Notes: generated from the sequence alone by a model not told the origin. DNA of 48,700 bases from an uncultured Eubacteriales bacterium (GCA_934643185.1 CAKUBN010000012.1:1-48700); one strand, 5' to 3'; positions 24,598-33,109 are shown, counted from the first letter of the stretch. A program made the numbers and translations.

Positions 24598-26379
24598 ATG
24601 GAGCTGCAATATGACCGTTATTTTGAAAAACTCAAGGGCTGCTTTACAGGCAAATGCGTGGGCGGCACGCTCGGCATGAAGTATGAGGGAAACCTCGACG
24701 TGCACGAGATCACATACTATGACCCTGTCCCCACCGAAATGCTGCCGAACGACGACCTCGACATTCAGGTCATCATGCTGGAGCTGCTCGTGAAAAAGGG
24801 CCTGCCCGTCAGCCGGTATCACCTCGGCGACGTGTGGAAGTACTACTACGATGACCAAATGCCCGACGAATATGGCGCAGCGAAAAGCAACAACGAAAAA
24901 GGCATTTTCGCACCGCTCAGCGGGCGGTACAACAATAAATTCTTCGCCGGCATGGGCTCCGCCATTCGCAGTGAGCTCTGGGCGTGCCTCGCCCCGGGTG
25001 ATCCCGCCCTTGCGGCAAGGCTTGCCGTGGAGGATGCCTGCACAGACCACTACGACGACGGCATCGATGCCGAGCGCTTTTTGGCCGCGCTCGAAAGTGC
25101 CGTGTTCGTGACGGATGACCTGAACGCAGCCATCGAGACCGCGTACAGCTTTTTAGCGCCGGAGGGCAAGCTCGCCCGCGCCTTTGCCGATGTGCGTGCT
25201 TGGTACGCAGCAGATCCCGACGTGCTGCACGTGCGCGAAAAGGTGCTCGCTAAATACCCCGCCGATAACTGGACGGATGTCACCATCAACCTGTCGTTCA
25301 TTTTGCTTGCCCTGCTCTCAAGCGGCGGCGATTTTGGCCGCGGCATCTGCACAGCCGTCTCGCTCGGCTACGATACGGACTGCACCGGCGCCACGACAGG
25401 CTCCATTCTCGGCATTTTGAACCCCGCGGGCATCGAAGAGCGCTGGACGAAGCCCATCGGCGAAGCGCTCGTGCTTTCCGCCAATATCCCCAATATGTGT
25501 GAAAGCCGCACGGTGGGGGAGTTCTGCGACGTCGTCGCCGCCATGAGCACCGAAATTTTGACGTACTACGGCAGCGAAGTGACGGTGCAGCCGACCGTTT
25601 TCGCGCCGTATATTGCAAGGCCATGGTGCAAAAGCATCAAGCAAATGCCCGCGCACGCAGAGACCAAAACGGAGTCTCTCATCGCCGTTGCGCCGCTCGT
25701 TGTGCATCTCGAGTACCCCGAGCACGTCGCGCTGTGCAGCGATAGGGAGAATAAATTCGCGCTCTGCATCGGCAACCCCACGGAGCAAAAGCGCTGCGGA
25801 AGCGTGTCCATCGGCCTGCCGCAGGTCATCACCGCCGCGCCGAACGCCTTCACGTTCGAGCTTTTGCCGGGGCAGGAGATGCGCTTCCCGTTCACGCTCG
25901 AAAAAGCATACTTTAAGCGCCGCATTCAAAGCAACCGCCTGACGTTCCGCTTTGAAGCGGATGGCTTCATCTGGCAGTGTGAGGCTGGTGTGCCGGACGC
26001 CCGCTGTGCCAAGTGCGAAGATCTTTTGACCGGCGAAACGGAAACGGTGGAGATCCCCTCGGCGTTCTTCCCGGTGCCCGCAGGCAAGTACCGCTACACG
26101 TTCCGCGTCAAATCCGGCATCGAGCAGACCGTGCGCATGACCGTAAACGGCACGGCGGCGGAGAAGGTCTACATGAACGGCGAGTATATTGTCGAGCGCG
26201 ATTTTGCACAGCCCTACGTCCCGGCGTTCCACCGCGGCCAGTGCGCGCTCGTCACGCTCAAAAACGGCTGGAACACGTTCGAGCTCGTCTTTGAAAACGA
26301 AAAAGAAACCGAAGCATTCGTCGAATTTGCCACAAATCACGGCTGCGCCGAGTGGTTTACAAACCTTGAATATTGCTGA
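24598..26379 (+). CDS. ADP-ribosylglycohydrolase-fold protein with C-terminal beta-sandwich
   Basis: The N-terminal part (about 1-340) has the all-helical ADP-ribosylglycohydrolase fold: GCFTGKCVGGTLG, acidic NDDLD (Asp52, Asp53, Asp55) and the C-terminal metal site GYDTDCTGATTGSILG (Asp259, Asp261). Such enzymes use a dinuclear magnesium site to remove ADP-ribose from proteins or small molecules. Many anaerobe members of this size are uncharacterised and sit in sugar loci, so the true substrate may not be ADP-ribose. The remaining 250 residues look like two beta-sandwich modules (VHLEYPEHVALCSDREN; a later YRYTFRVKSGIEQTVRMTVN). There is no signal peptide. ATG 24598 follows GGGAGG; GTG 24589 overlaps that site. 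The gene is monocistronic. Confidence 0.82.
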   Translation: MELQYDRYFEKLKGCFTGKCVGGTLGMKYEGNLDVHEITYYDPVPTEMLPNDDLDIQVIMLELLVKKGLPVSRYHLGDVWKYYYDDQMPDEYGAAKSNNEKGIFAPLSGRYNNKFFAGMGSAIRSELWACLAPGDPALAARLAVEDACTDHYDDGIDAERFLAALESAVFVTDDLNAAIETAYSFLAPEGKLARAFADVRAWYAADPDVLHVREKVLAKYPADNWTDVTINLSFILLALLSSGGDFGRGICTAVSLGYDTDCTGATTGSILGILNPAGIEERWTKPIGEALVLSANIPNMCESRTVGEFCDVVAAMSTEILTYYGSEVTVQPTVFAPYIARPWCKSIKQMPAHAETKTESLIAVAPLVVHLEYPEHVALCSDRENKFALCIGNPTEQKRCGSVSIGLPQVITAAPNAFTFELLPGQEMRFPFTLEKAYFKRRIQSNRLTFRFEADGFIWQCEAGVPDARCAKCEDLLTGETETVEIPSAFFPVPAGKYRYTFRVKSGIEQTVRMTVNGTAAEKVYMNGEYIVERDFAQPYVPAFHRGQCALVTLKNGWNTFELVFENEKETEAFVEFATNHGCAEWFTNLEYC

Positions 26380-26439
26380 TGAGCCATTTTTAACAAATTT
26401 ATCCTTTTTACAAAAATTCAAATTTTTTCAAAAACCTAA

Positions 26440-26468
26440 TTGACAACCGAAAAAATGTATGCTACAAT
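26440..26468 (+). promoter_or_regulatory. Promoter of the trpXYZ operon
   Basis: TTGACA (26440-26445) and TACAAT (26463-26468) are 17 bp apart, an almost perfect sigma-A promoter directly before the T-box. The 60 bp before it are AT-rich and empty. Confidence 0.85.
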
Positions 26469-26474
26469 GCACTA

Positions 26475-26747
26475 AACCGTTGAGGAAGAGTGAGTACGCT
26501 TTAGGCAACTTTTCTTACAGAGAGTCGTGGATGGTGGGATCACGGCGGAAAGATAAAGCGGAATGGACTTCTGAGGGCGAACAGAAAAGGATTTCCCGAG
26601 TATGTGAGACGGAGTGTGGCTCTCCGTAAACAAAGGTCTGCGTATGATGGTACGCGTAAGAGGGTATGTGTTTTACATACCAAGCCGGGTGGCACCGCAG
26701 GAATTTTGATCCTGTCCCAGCAAGGAATTGCAGGGACAGGATTTTTT
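26475..26747 (+). ncRNA. T-box leader, tryptophan specific
   Basis: This leader RNA binds uncharged tRNA and then lets transcription pass its terminator. Visible parts: AGAGAGTCG (about 26519), a specifier-loop context GAA-TGG-AC (26561-26568) followed by TTCTGAG, the hallmark T-box sequence GGGTGGCACCGCAGG at 26687-26701, and a terminator in which ATCCTGTCCC (26709-26718) pairs with GGGACAGGAT (26733-26742) before T6. The specifier triplet UGG (26564-26566) selects tRNA-Trp, which agrees with the trpXYZ genes downstream. Known family: Firmicute tryptophan transporters of this type are often under T-box control. Confidence 0.93.
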
Positions 26748-26768
26748 GTTTTTCAAGGAGGTTATTTC

Positions 26769-26852
26769 ATGTTTGTTTACAAAAGACGATGGCGCAGCCG
26801 CGCTGCATCCGAAATCTTCAAACTGCATTTAAATTCTTTAAAACAAACCTGA
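26769..26852 (+). CDS. Possible 27-residue leader peptide between the T-box and trpX
   Basis: A textbook AAGGAGG precedes ATG 26769, which opens 27 codons: MFVYKRRWRSRAASEIFKLH and then LNSLKQT, TGA. It is basic, contains one Trp codon and ends 16 nt before trpX. The strong ribosome site argues that it is translated. It could couple translation to trpX or sense charged tRNA-Trp. No homologue is recognised, and a chance frame with a relic site is the alternative. Confidence 0.4.
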   Translation: MFVYKRRWRSRAASEIFKLHLNSLKQT

Positions 26853-26868
26853 AAGGATCGATAAAGTT

Positions 26869-27999
26869 ATGAAACTCAGAAACGTATTTGCCATGATCAC
26901 CGCCGCCGCTATGACCCTCAGCCTCGCTGCCTGCAGCGGGCAGAGCACATCCTCCACGTCTTCCGCATCGAGCGAAGCCACGTCGTCCGCTGCTTCCGAA
27001 AGCAGCGCGTCCAGTGAAGAGAGCGCTTCAAGCGAAAGCACCTCCGGCGCATCGTACACCATCGGCATCTGCAACTACGTCGATGACGCTTCCCTCAATC
27101 AGATCGTCGAAAACATCAACGCGCGCCTCGATGAGATCGAAAGCGAGCAGGGCATCACGATCAACGTGAAGTACGACAACTGCAACGCCGACGCGAACGT
27201 CATGAACCAGATCATCGCAAACTTTGCAGCCGATAACGTAGACCTCATGGTCGGCGTCGCAACGCCGGTCGCCATGGCGATGCAGTCCGCAACGGAAGAC
27301 AGCAAAACGCCGGTCGTGTTCGCCGCTGTGTCCGATCCGGTCGGCGCGGGCCTTGTCGCTTCCCTCGAAGAGCCGGGCAGCAACGTGACGGGCTCCTCCG
27401 ATAACCTCGATACGAACTCCGTCATGAACCTCATCTTCGCCCAGAACTCCGATGCCCAGAAGATCGGCCTTCTGTACGACGTAGGACAGGATTCCTCCAC
27501 CGCTGCCATTGAGCACGCAAAAGCGTACCTCGACGACAAGGGCGTTGAATATGTAGAGCGCACCGCAACGACCGCCGAAGAAGTCGCGCTCGCCGCACAG
27601 GCGCTCGTTTCCGACGGTGTAGACGCCGTGTTCACCCCGACTGATAACACCATCATGAAGGCAGAGCTCGCCATTTATGAGACTTTCGCAGACGCAGGCA
27701 TCCCGCACTACACCGGCGCTGATTCCTTCGCTCTCAACGGCGCGTTCCTCGGCTACGGCGTCGATTACGCAAACCTCGGCCGTGAGACCGCAGACATGAT
27801 CGCTTCCATCCTCACCGAAGGCAAAGACCCGGCAACCACCCCGGTCATTACGTTCGATAACGGCACCGCAACGGTCAACACCGAGATCTGCGAAAAGCTC
27901 GGCCTCGACTTCGATACCGTCTCCGAAGCCTTCGCACCGTATTGCACGAGAGTAGAGAAGATCACGACCGCAGAAAGCTTCAGCGATCTTGAATCCTAA
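26869..27999 (+). CDS. trpX: Tryptophan ABC transporter substrate-binding lipoprotein
   Basis: This 376-residue binding protein delivers tryptophan (or a related aromatic amino acid) to the TrpYZ membrane complex. The signal peptide ends with the lipobox LSLAAC (lipidated Cys22). A flexible linker of about 35 residues almost entirely Ser, Ala, Thr and Glu follows. The type I periplasmic-binding fold then begins at YTIGICNYVDDASLNQIVEN, with VVFAAVSDPVGAGLV, a hinge at KIGLLYDVGQDSS and VFTPTDNTIM, typical of the DUF534/ABC_sub_bind family. The T-box UGG specifier upstream supports tryptophan as ligand. An AAAGG site lies before ATG 26869. It is the first full-length gene of the trpXYZ operon. 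Confidence 0.88.
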   Translation: MKLRNVFAMITAAAMTLSLAACSGQSTSSTSSASSEATSSAASESSASSEESASSESTSGASYTIGICNYVDDASLNQIVENINARLDEIESEQGITINVKYDNCNADANVMNQIIANFAADNVDLMVGVATPVAMAMQSATEDSKTPVVFAAVSDPVGAGLVASLEEPGSNVTGSSDNLDTNSVMNLIFAQNSDAQKIGLLYDVGQDSSTAAIEHAKAYLDDKGVEYVERTATTAEEVALAAQALVSDGVDAVFTPTDNTIMKAELAIYETFADAGIPHYTGADSFALNGAFLGYGVDYANLGRETADMIASILTEGKDPATTPVITFDNGTATVNTEICEKLGLDFDTVSEAFAPYCTRVEKITTAESFSDLES

Positions 28000-28012
28000 T
28001 TTGAATTTCCCA

Positions 28013-28038
28013 AAAGCTTATCCTACCCCATAAGCTTT
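28013..28038 (+). repeat. Intercistronic hairpin between trpX and trpY
   Basis: AAAGCTTA (28013-28020) pairs perfectly with TAAGCTTT (28031-28038). No T-run follows. In binding-protein operons such hairpins often protect the upstream mRNA so that more binding protein is made. The rest of 28000-28173 is AT-rich with no gene. Confidence 0.45.
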
Positions 28039-28173
28039 AAAGCACTTCATATTACCTTACTTCATCAATACCTTACTTACCCATAAGAATGCAATCACCG
28101 CTGCCATGCACCCGGTTTTCGGGCGCGTGGCTTCGGCATATCATCCCAAATCATCAAAACGAGGAGTTTTTGT

Positions 28174-29100
28174 ATGTCTTTCGATTCCATCCTGACCCTT
28201 GGGCAGACAGCGCTGGAGCTTGGTCTCATCAGCTCGCTGACCGTCCTGGCGTTATTCCTGAGCTATTCCATGCTGAACGTGTGTGACCTTTCCACAGACG
28301 GCTGCTTCACGCTCGGCGCGGTCGTCGGCGCGTCCGTTGCGCTTTCCGGCCACCCGTTTTTGGCAATCCCCGCCGCTATGGCAAGCGGCATGGTGTCCGG
28401 CTTCATCACGGCACTTTTGCAGACGAAAATGGGCATCGATAGCCTGCTTGCCGGTATCATCGTCAATACTGCGCTTTACTCCGTCAACATTGGTATCATG
28501 AACGGCGCGTCGCTCCTGAACCTCAATAATTCCGATACGGTCTTCACCAAAATGCGCTCAGCGCTCGAAAATACGCCGCTCTCCGGGCAGTATAAGCTCA
28601 TCGTCATCATCATCGCCGTCGTGCTCGTGGCTGTTGTGCTGGGGCTTTTCCTCCGTACGCGCCTCGGCCTCGCCATTCGCGCCACCGGCAATAACCCGGA
28701 TATGGTCCGCTCCTCGTCCATCAACCCGGTCAAAACGACCATCATCGGCCTGTGCATTTCCAACGCATTTACGGCGCTTTCGGGCTGCCTGCTCGCGCAG
28801 TCGCAGAAGTCCGTCAGCATCGATATCGGCACCGGCATGGTCACGGTCGCACTGGCCTCGCTCCTCATCGGCGGCGCATTTTTCGGTAAGGGTAAAATCC
28901 CGCTGCGTATCTTCGGCATGGTCGTTGGCGCGTTCGTGTTCCGCCTTGTGTATACCATCGCGCTGCGGTTCAACCTGCCCGCATTTATGCTCAAGTTCGT
29001 CTCGTCCGTCATCGTCATTTTGGCGATCTCCGGCCCGTATCTCAAAAAACAGCTTCCGTATCTGAAGCGCCGTTTCGGAAAGGAGCGCACCCATGCTTAA
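28174..29100 (+). CDS. trpY: Tryptophan ABC transporter permease
   Basis: This 308-residue integral membrane protein has eight to nine hydrophobic segments, such as LISSLTVLALFLSYSMLNV and LIVIIIAVVLVAVVLGLFL. The branched-chain permease-like motif RTRLGLAIRATGNNPDMVRSS, the ATPase-contact region, is followed by ISNAFTALSGCLLAQSQKS. It belongs to the permease family paired with ABC_sub_bind proteins. Start ATG 28174 follows GAGGAG. Its last 8 nt overlap trpZ (ATGCTTAA), so the two are translationally coupled. It forms the channel through which TrpX delivers substrate. Confidence 0.9.
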   Translation: MSFDSILTLGQTALELGLISSLTVLALFLSYSMLNVCDLSTDGCFTLGAVVGASVALSGHPFLAIPAAMASGMVSGFITALLQTKMGIDSLLAGIIVNTALYSVNIGIMNGASLLNLNNSDTVFTKMRSALENTPLSGQYKLIVIIIAVVLVAVVLGLFLRTRLGLAIRATGNNPDMVRSSSINPVKTTIIGLCISNAFTALSGCLLAQSQKSVSIDIGTGMVTVALASLLIGGAFFGKGKIPLRIFGMVVGAFVFRLVYTIALRFNLPAFMLKFVSSVIVILAISGPYLKKQLPYLKRRFGKERTHA

Positions 29101-29887
29101 GCTTACGCATATCTCAAAAACCTTCAATCCCGGCACGGTCAACGCCAAAAAGGCGATTGAGGACCTCAGCTTCCACGCCGCAAAGGGCGATTTCATCACC
29201 GTCATCGGCGCAAATGGCGCGGGCAAATCGACGCTCTTCAACGCCATTTCCGGCAGCTTTTTCACGGACAGCGGTAAAATTGAGCTTGACGGCAAGGACA
29301 TCACGTTCATGCCGGAGTATAAGCGCGCCCGCAGCATCGGCAGACTGTTTCAGGACCCCATGCGCGGCAGTGTGCCGGGCATGACCATTGAGGAAAACCT
29401 CGCGCTTGCAGCGGGGCACGGCGGCTGGCTCAGCTCCATTTCCCGCAAAGATAGACAGGCGTTCCGCGAGCGGCTTTCGCTGCTCGGCATGGGGCTTGAG
29501 GACCGCATGACCCAGCCCGTGGGCCTGCTTTCCGGCGGCCAGCGCCAGGCGCTTACGCTCATGATGGCCACGTATAACCCGCCAAAGCTCCTCCTGCTCG
29601 ATGAGCACACCGCCGCACTTGACCCCGCAACCGCCGAAAAGGTGCTTGAGCTCACAAAAAACACCGTAGAGGAAAACCACCTTACGTGCATGATGATCAC
29701 GCATAATATGCAGTCCGCATTGGAGCTCGGCAACCGCACCATCATGATGAACGCCGGCAAAATTATTTTGGACGTCACCGGCGAAGAGCGCGCCCACATG
29801 ACCGTCGCCGACCTCCTCGACCGCTTCAAGCAGGCCGCCGGCAAAGACCTCGATAACGACCGTATGCTTTTGAGCGAAGCGGAGTGA
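29093..29887 (+). CDS. trpZ: Tryptophan ABC transporter ATP-binding protein
   Basis: This 264-residue cytoplasmic ATPase powers the TrpXYZ importer. Motifs in order: Walker A GANGAGKST (39-47), Q-loop in GRLFQDPM, signature LSGGQRQALTLMMA, Walker B LLLLDEHTAALDP and switch His in CMMITHN. The D-loop region reads EHTAALDP, where many ABC proteins have EPTSALDP; the catalytic Glu is kept. Its ATG overlaps the trpY stop by 8 nt. Structured repeat copy B begins about 30 nt after the stop codon. Confidence 0.92.
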   Translation: MLKLTHISKTFNPGTVNAKKAIEDLSFHAAKGDFITVIGANGAGKSTLFNAISGSFFTDSGKIELDGKDITFMPEYKRARSIGRLFQDPMRGSVPGMTIEENLALAAGHGGWLSSISRKDRQAFRERLSLLGMGLEDRMTQPVGLLSGGQRQALTLMMATYNPPKLLLLDEHTAALDPATAEKVLELTKNTVEENHLTCMMITHNMQSALELGNRTIMMNAGKIILDVTGEERAHMTVADLLDRFKQAAGKDLDNDRMLLSEAE

Positions 29888-29916
29888 AACGGTGCTGTCG
29901 GGGAGCATGACCAATA

Positions 29917-30101
29917 AAGTTTTTGATTGACCTTTTTTCAAAAAGGTCACAGGTTCTTGGGGCAGAGCCCTAAGTCGAGCTCCGCAGAGCTCGAAATACC
30001 TTTGCCTAACCAGAGATCAGGAAGATAGGCGGAATAGTCCAGTGAATTATTCTGCCGCAAGAAACCTTATCAAGGGGTTTCTTGATGAAGCGAAGCTTCA
30101 T
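29917..30101 (+). repeat. Structured intergenic repeat, copy B
   Basis: The hairpin order matches copies A and C: GACCTTTTT/AAAAAGGTC (29929-29948), CTTGGGGC (29956-29974), CGAGCTC with loop CGCA (29976-29993), the linker CCTTTGCCTA (29999-30008), GGCGGAATAGTCC with loop AGT (30028-30053) and AAGAAACC/GGTTTCTT (30059-30083). An additional ATGAAGC/GCTTCAT hairpin (30085-30101) replaces the GGGC terminator hairpin found in A and C. It lies directly 3' of trpZ in the same orientation. Confidence 0.8.
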
Positions 30102-30148
30102 AGAAAAGAAAAAACATCGCACTTAAAATTAAAAATCGAAAGACAACA

Positions 30149-30195
30149 AAAAGCAGATGCCCCTCGAACCCACATCGAGTGTATCTGCTTTTTCT
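30149..30195. terminator. Terminator before the convergent aldo/keto reductase gene
   Basis: AAAAGCAGAT (30149-30158) pairs with ATCTGCTTTT (30183-30192), with inner CTCGA/TCGAG. T- and A-rich flanks on both sides allow use in both directions. Confidence 0.8.
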
Positions 30196-30226
30196 ATGCT
30201 TAAAAATTTAAAATGATAACCTAAAC

Positions 30227-31339
30227 TTACTTCTTCTCAAACTCTGCCGCAACGTCCTCAAGCAGCTTGCGGATGGGCAGGTGCTGCGGACATGCCTTCT
30301 CGCACTTGCCGCATTTGATGCAGTCGGATGCCTTGCGGCCGGGCGCCGTGTGTACATTGCTGTAATAGTAGTCTGCGTTCCAGTCGTGGTAGATCTGCTT
30401 CGTGTTCATCACAGCGAAGAGGTCCGGGATGGAAATGTGCTGCGGGCAGCCGTCTGTGCAGTAGCGGCACGCCGTGCAGGGGATGAGGTGCATGTCGTGG
30501 AAGATCTGCTGTACCTTGTTCACCGCCGCGAGTTCTTTCTCGTCGAGCGGCTTAAAATCCTTCATGTAGCTGATGTTGTCTTCCATCTGCTCCATGTTGC
30601 TCATGCCGGAAAGCACCATCTTAATGTTCGGGAAGCCCGCCGCAAAACGGATCGCGTAGCTTGCCGGGCTGCCGCCGTGCAGGTCGTCGAGCACCTTCTT
30701 CGCTTCCTCGGGCAGGTTCACAAGGTTGCCGCCTTTTACCGGCTCCATGACCACAACGGGCTTGCCGTGCTTCTCACATACCTCGTAGCACTTGCGGCTC
30801 TCCACAGCCGGGTCGTCATAATCGACATAGTTGAACTGGATCTGTACGATCTCAATTTCCGGGTACTCGGTCAGAATTTCATCCAGCACCGCCGCACGGT
30901 CGTGGAAAGAGATGCCCACATGGCGAATTTTGCCCTCTTTTTTGAGTTCAAACGCCGTTTCATACGCGCGCGCCGCCTTAAAATAGCGGAAATGCTCTGC
31001 ATTCTGCGCGTGCATCAGGTAGAAATCGAAATACTCCACGCCGCAGGCCTCAAGTTGGCTCTGGAACAGCGGGCGGATGTCCTCCTCGTTTTTGAAGAAG
31101 AAGTTCGTCAGCTTGTCCGTTAAAATGTACTTGTCGCGCGGGTAGCGGCTTGTCAGCGCAGCCTTCAGCGCCGTTTCGCTTTTGCCCTTGATGTAGCCGT
31201 GCGCCGTGTCAAAGTAGTTGAAGCCGGCGTCCAAAAACGCGTCGACCATCTGACATGTCTGCGGAATGTCCACTTCGCCGTTTTCGAGCATCGGGAGACG
31301 CATGCAGCCGAAGCCGAAGTTCTTTTTAATAAGTTCCAT
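30227..31339 (-). CDS. Aldo/keto reductase with C-terminal 4Fe-4S ferredoxin domain
   Basis: This 370-residue protein joins an NAD(P)H-type aldo/keto reductase barrel to a bacterial ferredoxin module. The AKR tetrad is visible: Asp and Tyr in NYFDTAHGY, Lys in LTDKL and His in LMHAQN. Later come EPVKGG and SGMSNMEQM. The C-terminus holds CTACRYCTDGCP and CIKCGKCEKACP, enough for two iron-sulfur clusters. Such fused reductases are common in strict anaerobes and their substrates are mostly unknown. ATG 31339 follows AAAGGGG. It has its own promoter (31415-31443) and is monocistronic. Confidence 0.92.
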   Translation of the reverse strand: MELIKKNFGFGCMRLPMLENGEVDIPQTCQMVDAFLDAGFNYFDTAHGYIKGKSETALKAALTSRYPRDKYILTDKLTNFFFKNEEDIRPLFQSQLEACGVEYFDFYLMHAQNAEHFRYFKAARAYETAFELKKEGKIRHVGISFHDRAAVLDEILTEYPEIEIVQIQFNYVDYDDPAVESRKCYEVCEKHGKPVVVMEPVKGGNLVNLPEEAKKVLDDLHGGSPASYAIRFAAGFPNIKMVLSGMSNMEQMEDNISYMKDFKPLDEKELAAVNKVQQIFHDMHLIPCTACRYCTDGCPQHISIPDLFAVMNTKQIYHDWNADYYYSNVHTAPGRKASDCIKCGKCEKACPQHLPIRKLLEDVAAEFEKK

Positions 31340-31414
31340 TGCTGTGTTCCCCTTTCGGTTTTACGCGAAAGCCAAAAACGTGCAGCTTTCGCATTCTATT
31401 TGATCTTATTTTTC

Positions 31415-31443
31415 ATTATAAAGAAGAAAAGGGGAGAAATCAA
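31415..31443 (-). promoter_or_regulatory. Promoter of the aldo/keto reductase gene
   Basis: On the minus strand TTGATT (31443-31438) and a perfect TATAAT (31420-31415) are 17 bp apart, about 75 bp before the start. Confidence 0.7.
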
Positions 31444-31483
31444 TTCGGATTTCAACAGAAAAAGATAAGTTTTTCTTATATAA

Positions 31484-31512
31484 AGCAAATACCGCACCGA
31501 AGCTCGGTGCGG
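31484..31512 (-). terminator. Terminator after the LysR gene
   Basis: On the minus strand CCGCACCGA (31512-31504) pairs with TCGGTGCGG (31500-31492), followed by TATTTGCTTT. It begins 6 nt after the LysR stop. Confidence 0.75.
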
Positions 31513-31518
31513 CAAAGG

Positions 31519-32397
31519 TCAAAGCTTAAATTGTTCGGTGAGCGCTTCACCAAAGGATTCCACATAAAACCCGGAGTTGTCCTTTTTCCAAAACGCGCAG
31601 TATTTGCGCAAAATGGGCGTGTCATGCCGCACGAGCGGCACGCGGATGAGGGGCAGTGCAGGCACAGGGCCCTCGCCGTCCGAGGGCATAAACCCGTGGC
31701 GGCTCAGCACCAGCATGCGTGCTTCTTCCAAGTTTTCCGCATACAGTACGTCGCCCGGAAAACCGATGATGTGGTGGTAATAGTCCCACTCGTTTTCGCG
31801 CTGATCCACCGCGCTGACAAGCACGCATGGGCAGTTCTTGAGCTCTGCGGGGTCAATGCGTTCCAGCGCCGCAAGGGGGCTATCCGTCGGCACCTCGATG
31901 ACGCACGGGCGCGTCGCCAAGACGAGGTTGACATATGCGTCCGCAAAGGCGCGCCGCTGGTCGCTCAAAATGAGATCGATTTGCCCGCTGCGCAGCAGGT
32001 GATAGAGGTCCTCGTGATCGCCGCTGTGCATCTGCACCGTCACCTGCGGGTATTTTTCGGCAAATGCAGAAAGCGCCCCGTACAGCTCGTGCCCCGTGTA
32101 TGAGCGCAGGTAGCCGATGCGCAGCACCGCGCCGTCACCGCGCGCAAGTTTCATCGATTCCGCACAGATGCGGTCAAGGTCAGCGAGCAAAATGAGGCTT
32201 TTGCGGTAAAAATATTCCCCGGCAGGCGTCAGGCTGAAGCGCCGGTTTTTGCGCTCCAATAAAGAAAACCCGAGGTCGCGCTCCAAAGACTGAATTTGCT
32301 GCGATACGGCAGATTGCGAAATGTGGCACTGTTCGGCAGCTTCCGAAAAGCTGCCCGTCTGCACCACAGCCTGAAAATAGCGAATCTGTTTCAGCAC
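31519..32397 (-). CDS. LysR-family transcriptional regulator
   Basis: This 292-residue DNA-binding regulator has the winged helix-turn-helix at the N-terminus (TGSFSEAAEQCHISQSAVSQ, then QIQSLERDLGFSLLERKNR) and a two-lobed effector domain (VLRIGYLRSYTGHELYG onward). I choose GTG 32397, since AAGGAG ends 7 nt upstream; ATG 32403 sits only one base from that site. The ribosome site overlaps the stop codon of the upstream GNAT gene, so the two are coupled. The downstream aldo/keto reductase has its own promoter and may or may not be a target. The effector is unknown. Confidence 0.9.
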   Translation of the reverse strand: MLKQIRYFQAVVQTGSFSEAAEQCHISQSAVSQQIQSLERDLGFSLLERKNRRFSLTPAGEYFYRKSLILLADLDRICAESMKLARGDGAVLRIGYLRSYTGHELYGALSAFAEKYPQVTVQMHSGDHEDLYHLLRSGQIDLILSDQRRAFADAYVNLVLATRPCVIEVPTDSPLAALERIDPAELKNCPCVLVSAVDQRENEWDYYHHIIGFPGDVLYAENLEEARMLVLSRHGFMPSDGEGPVPALPLIRVPLVRHDTPILRKYCAFWKKDNSGFYVESFGEALTEQFKL

Positions 32398-32409
32398 GTC
32401 CATTCTCCT

Positions 32410-32949
32410 TTACAGCAGCGTTTTTTCCAAGCACACCATGTAGATGACGGGCATGTGTTCGCCCCAGTGGCATTCCAAAATGTCGGCTTCCGTGAATCCC
32501 AGGTGCGCATAAAGCCCGCGTGCGCGGGAGTTGCCGCCGCCCGTGTCCATGCGCAGGTACGGGCTGTCATGCTCTAAGGCGTACTGCTCAAAATAGCGGA
32601 TGAGTGCCGAACCCACGCCCTTGCCGCCAAAATGCGGGTCGACTGCCAGCGTGTGCAGCACCATGACCTTTTCCGCAGGCGCATCCTTGTGTGTCCAGTT
32701 CGCGCGTTTATACTCCGGCGACTGCTCATGGTTGATGCGTGCCGAGCCGCAGACCTTGCCGTCGATCTCCGCAACGTACAATTCACCGGCAGCAACAGCT
32801 TCTTTTGCGACATTCTCGTTCGGGTAAATGCCGCGCGGCCAGCCGGATGTGCCTTTTCCGGATTTGTCATAGTCAAAAATATGATTGTAATTCTCCACGA
32901 CAGCAGGGATATCCGCCGCCGTTCCTTTACGAATGGTGATTTTTTCCAA
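32410..32949 (-). CDS. GNAT-family N-acetyltransferase
   Basis: This 179-residue acetyltransferase has an acetyl-CoA loop in LHTLAVDPHFGGKGVGSALI (R/Q-x-x-G-x-G/A variant GGKGVG) and a C-terminal ARGLYAHLGFTEAD typical of the fold. The substrate is not known. Start TTG 32949 is chosen because GGAGGA lies exactly six bases upstream and the protein then starts MEKITIRKG like other GNATs; ATG 32970 has no ribosome site. It is the first gene of a two-gene operon with the LysR regulator. Confidence 0.85.
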   Translation of the reverse strand: MEKITIRKGTAADIPAVVENYNHIFDYDKSGKGTSGWPRGIYPNENVAKEAVAAGELYVAEIDGKVCGSARINHEQSPEYKRANWTHKDAPAEKVMVLHTLAVDPHFGGKGVGSALIRYFEQYALEHDSPYLRMDTGGGNSRARGLYAHLGFTEADILECHWGEHMPVIYMVCLEKTLL

Positions 32950-33000
32950 AACGATTCCTCCAAAATCCAAACACGTTCGCCGCGTTTCGGCGTTACAAAC

Positions 33001-33030
33001 AGTCTATTACAAAACAATGTGTGTTGTCAA
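33001..33030 (-). promoter_or_regulatory. Promoter of the GNAT-LysR operon
   Basis: On the minus strand TTGACA (33030-33025) and TAGACT (33006-33001) are 18 bp apart, about 45 bp before the TTG start. Confidence 0.55.
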
Positions 33031-33051
33031 CCGAAAGCACCAAAAAGTGTG

Positions 33052-33094
33052 AAAAAACGCATATCCGCAGGGGAAAACCGCGAATATGCGTTTT
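33052..33094 (-). terminator. Terminator of the isomerase-transketolase-kinase operon
   Basis: On the minus strand AAAACGCATAT pairs with ATATGCGTTTT around a GC-paired interior, followed by TTTCAC. It begins about 15 nt after the kinase stop. Confidence 0.8.
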
Positions 33095-33109
33095 GAAATT
33101 CAATATGAT

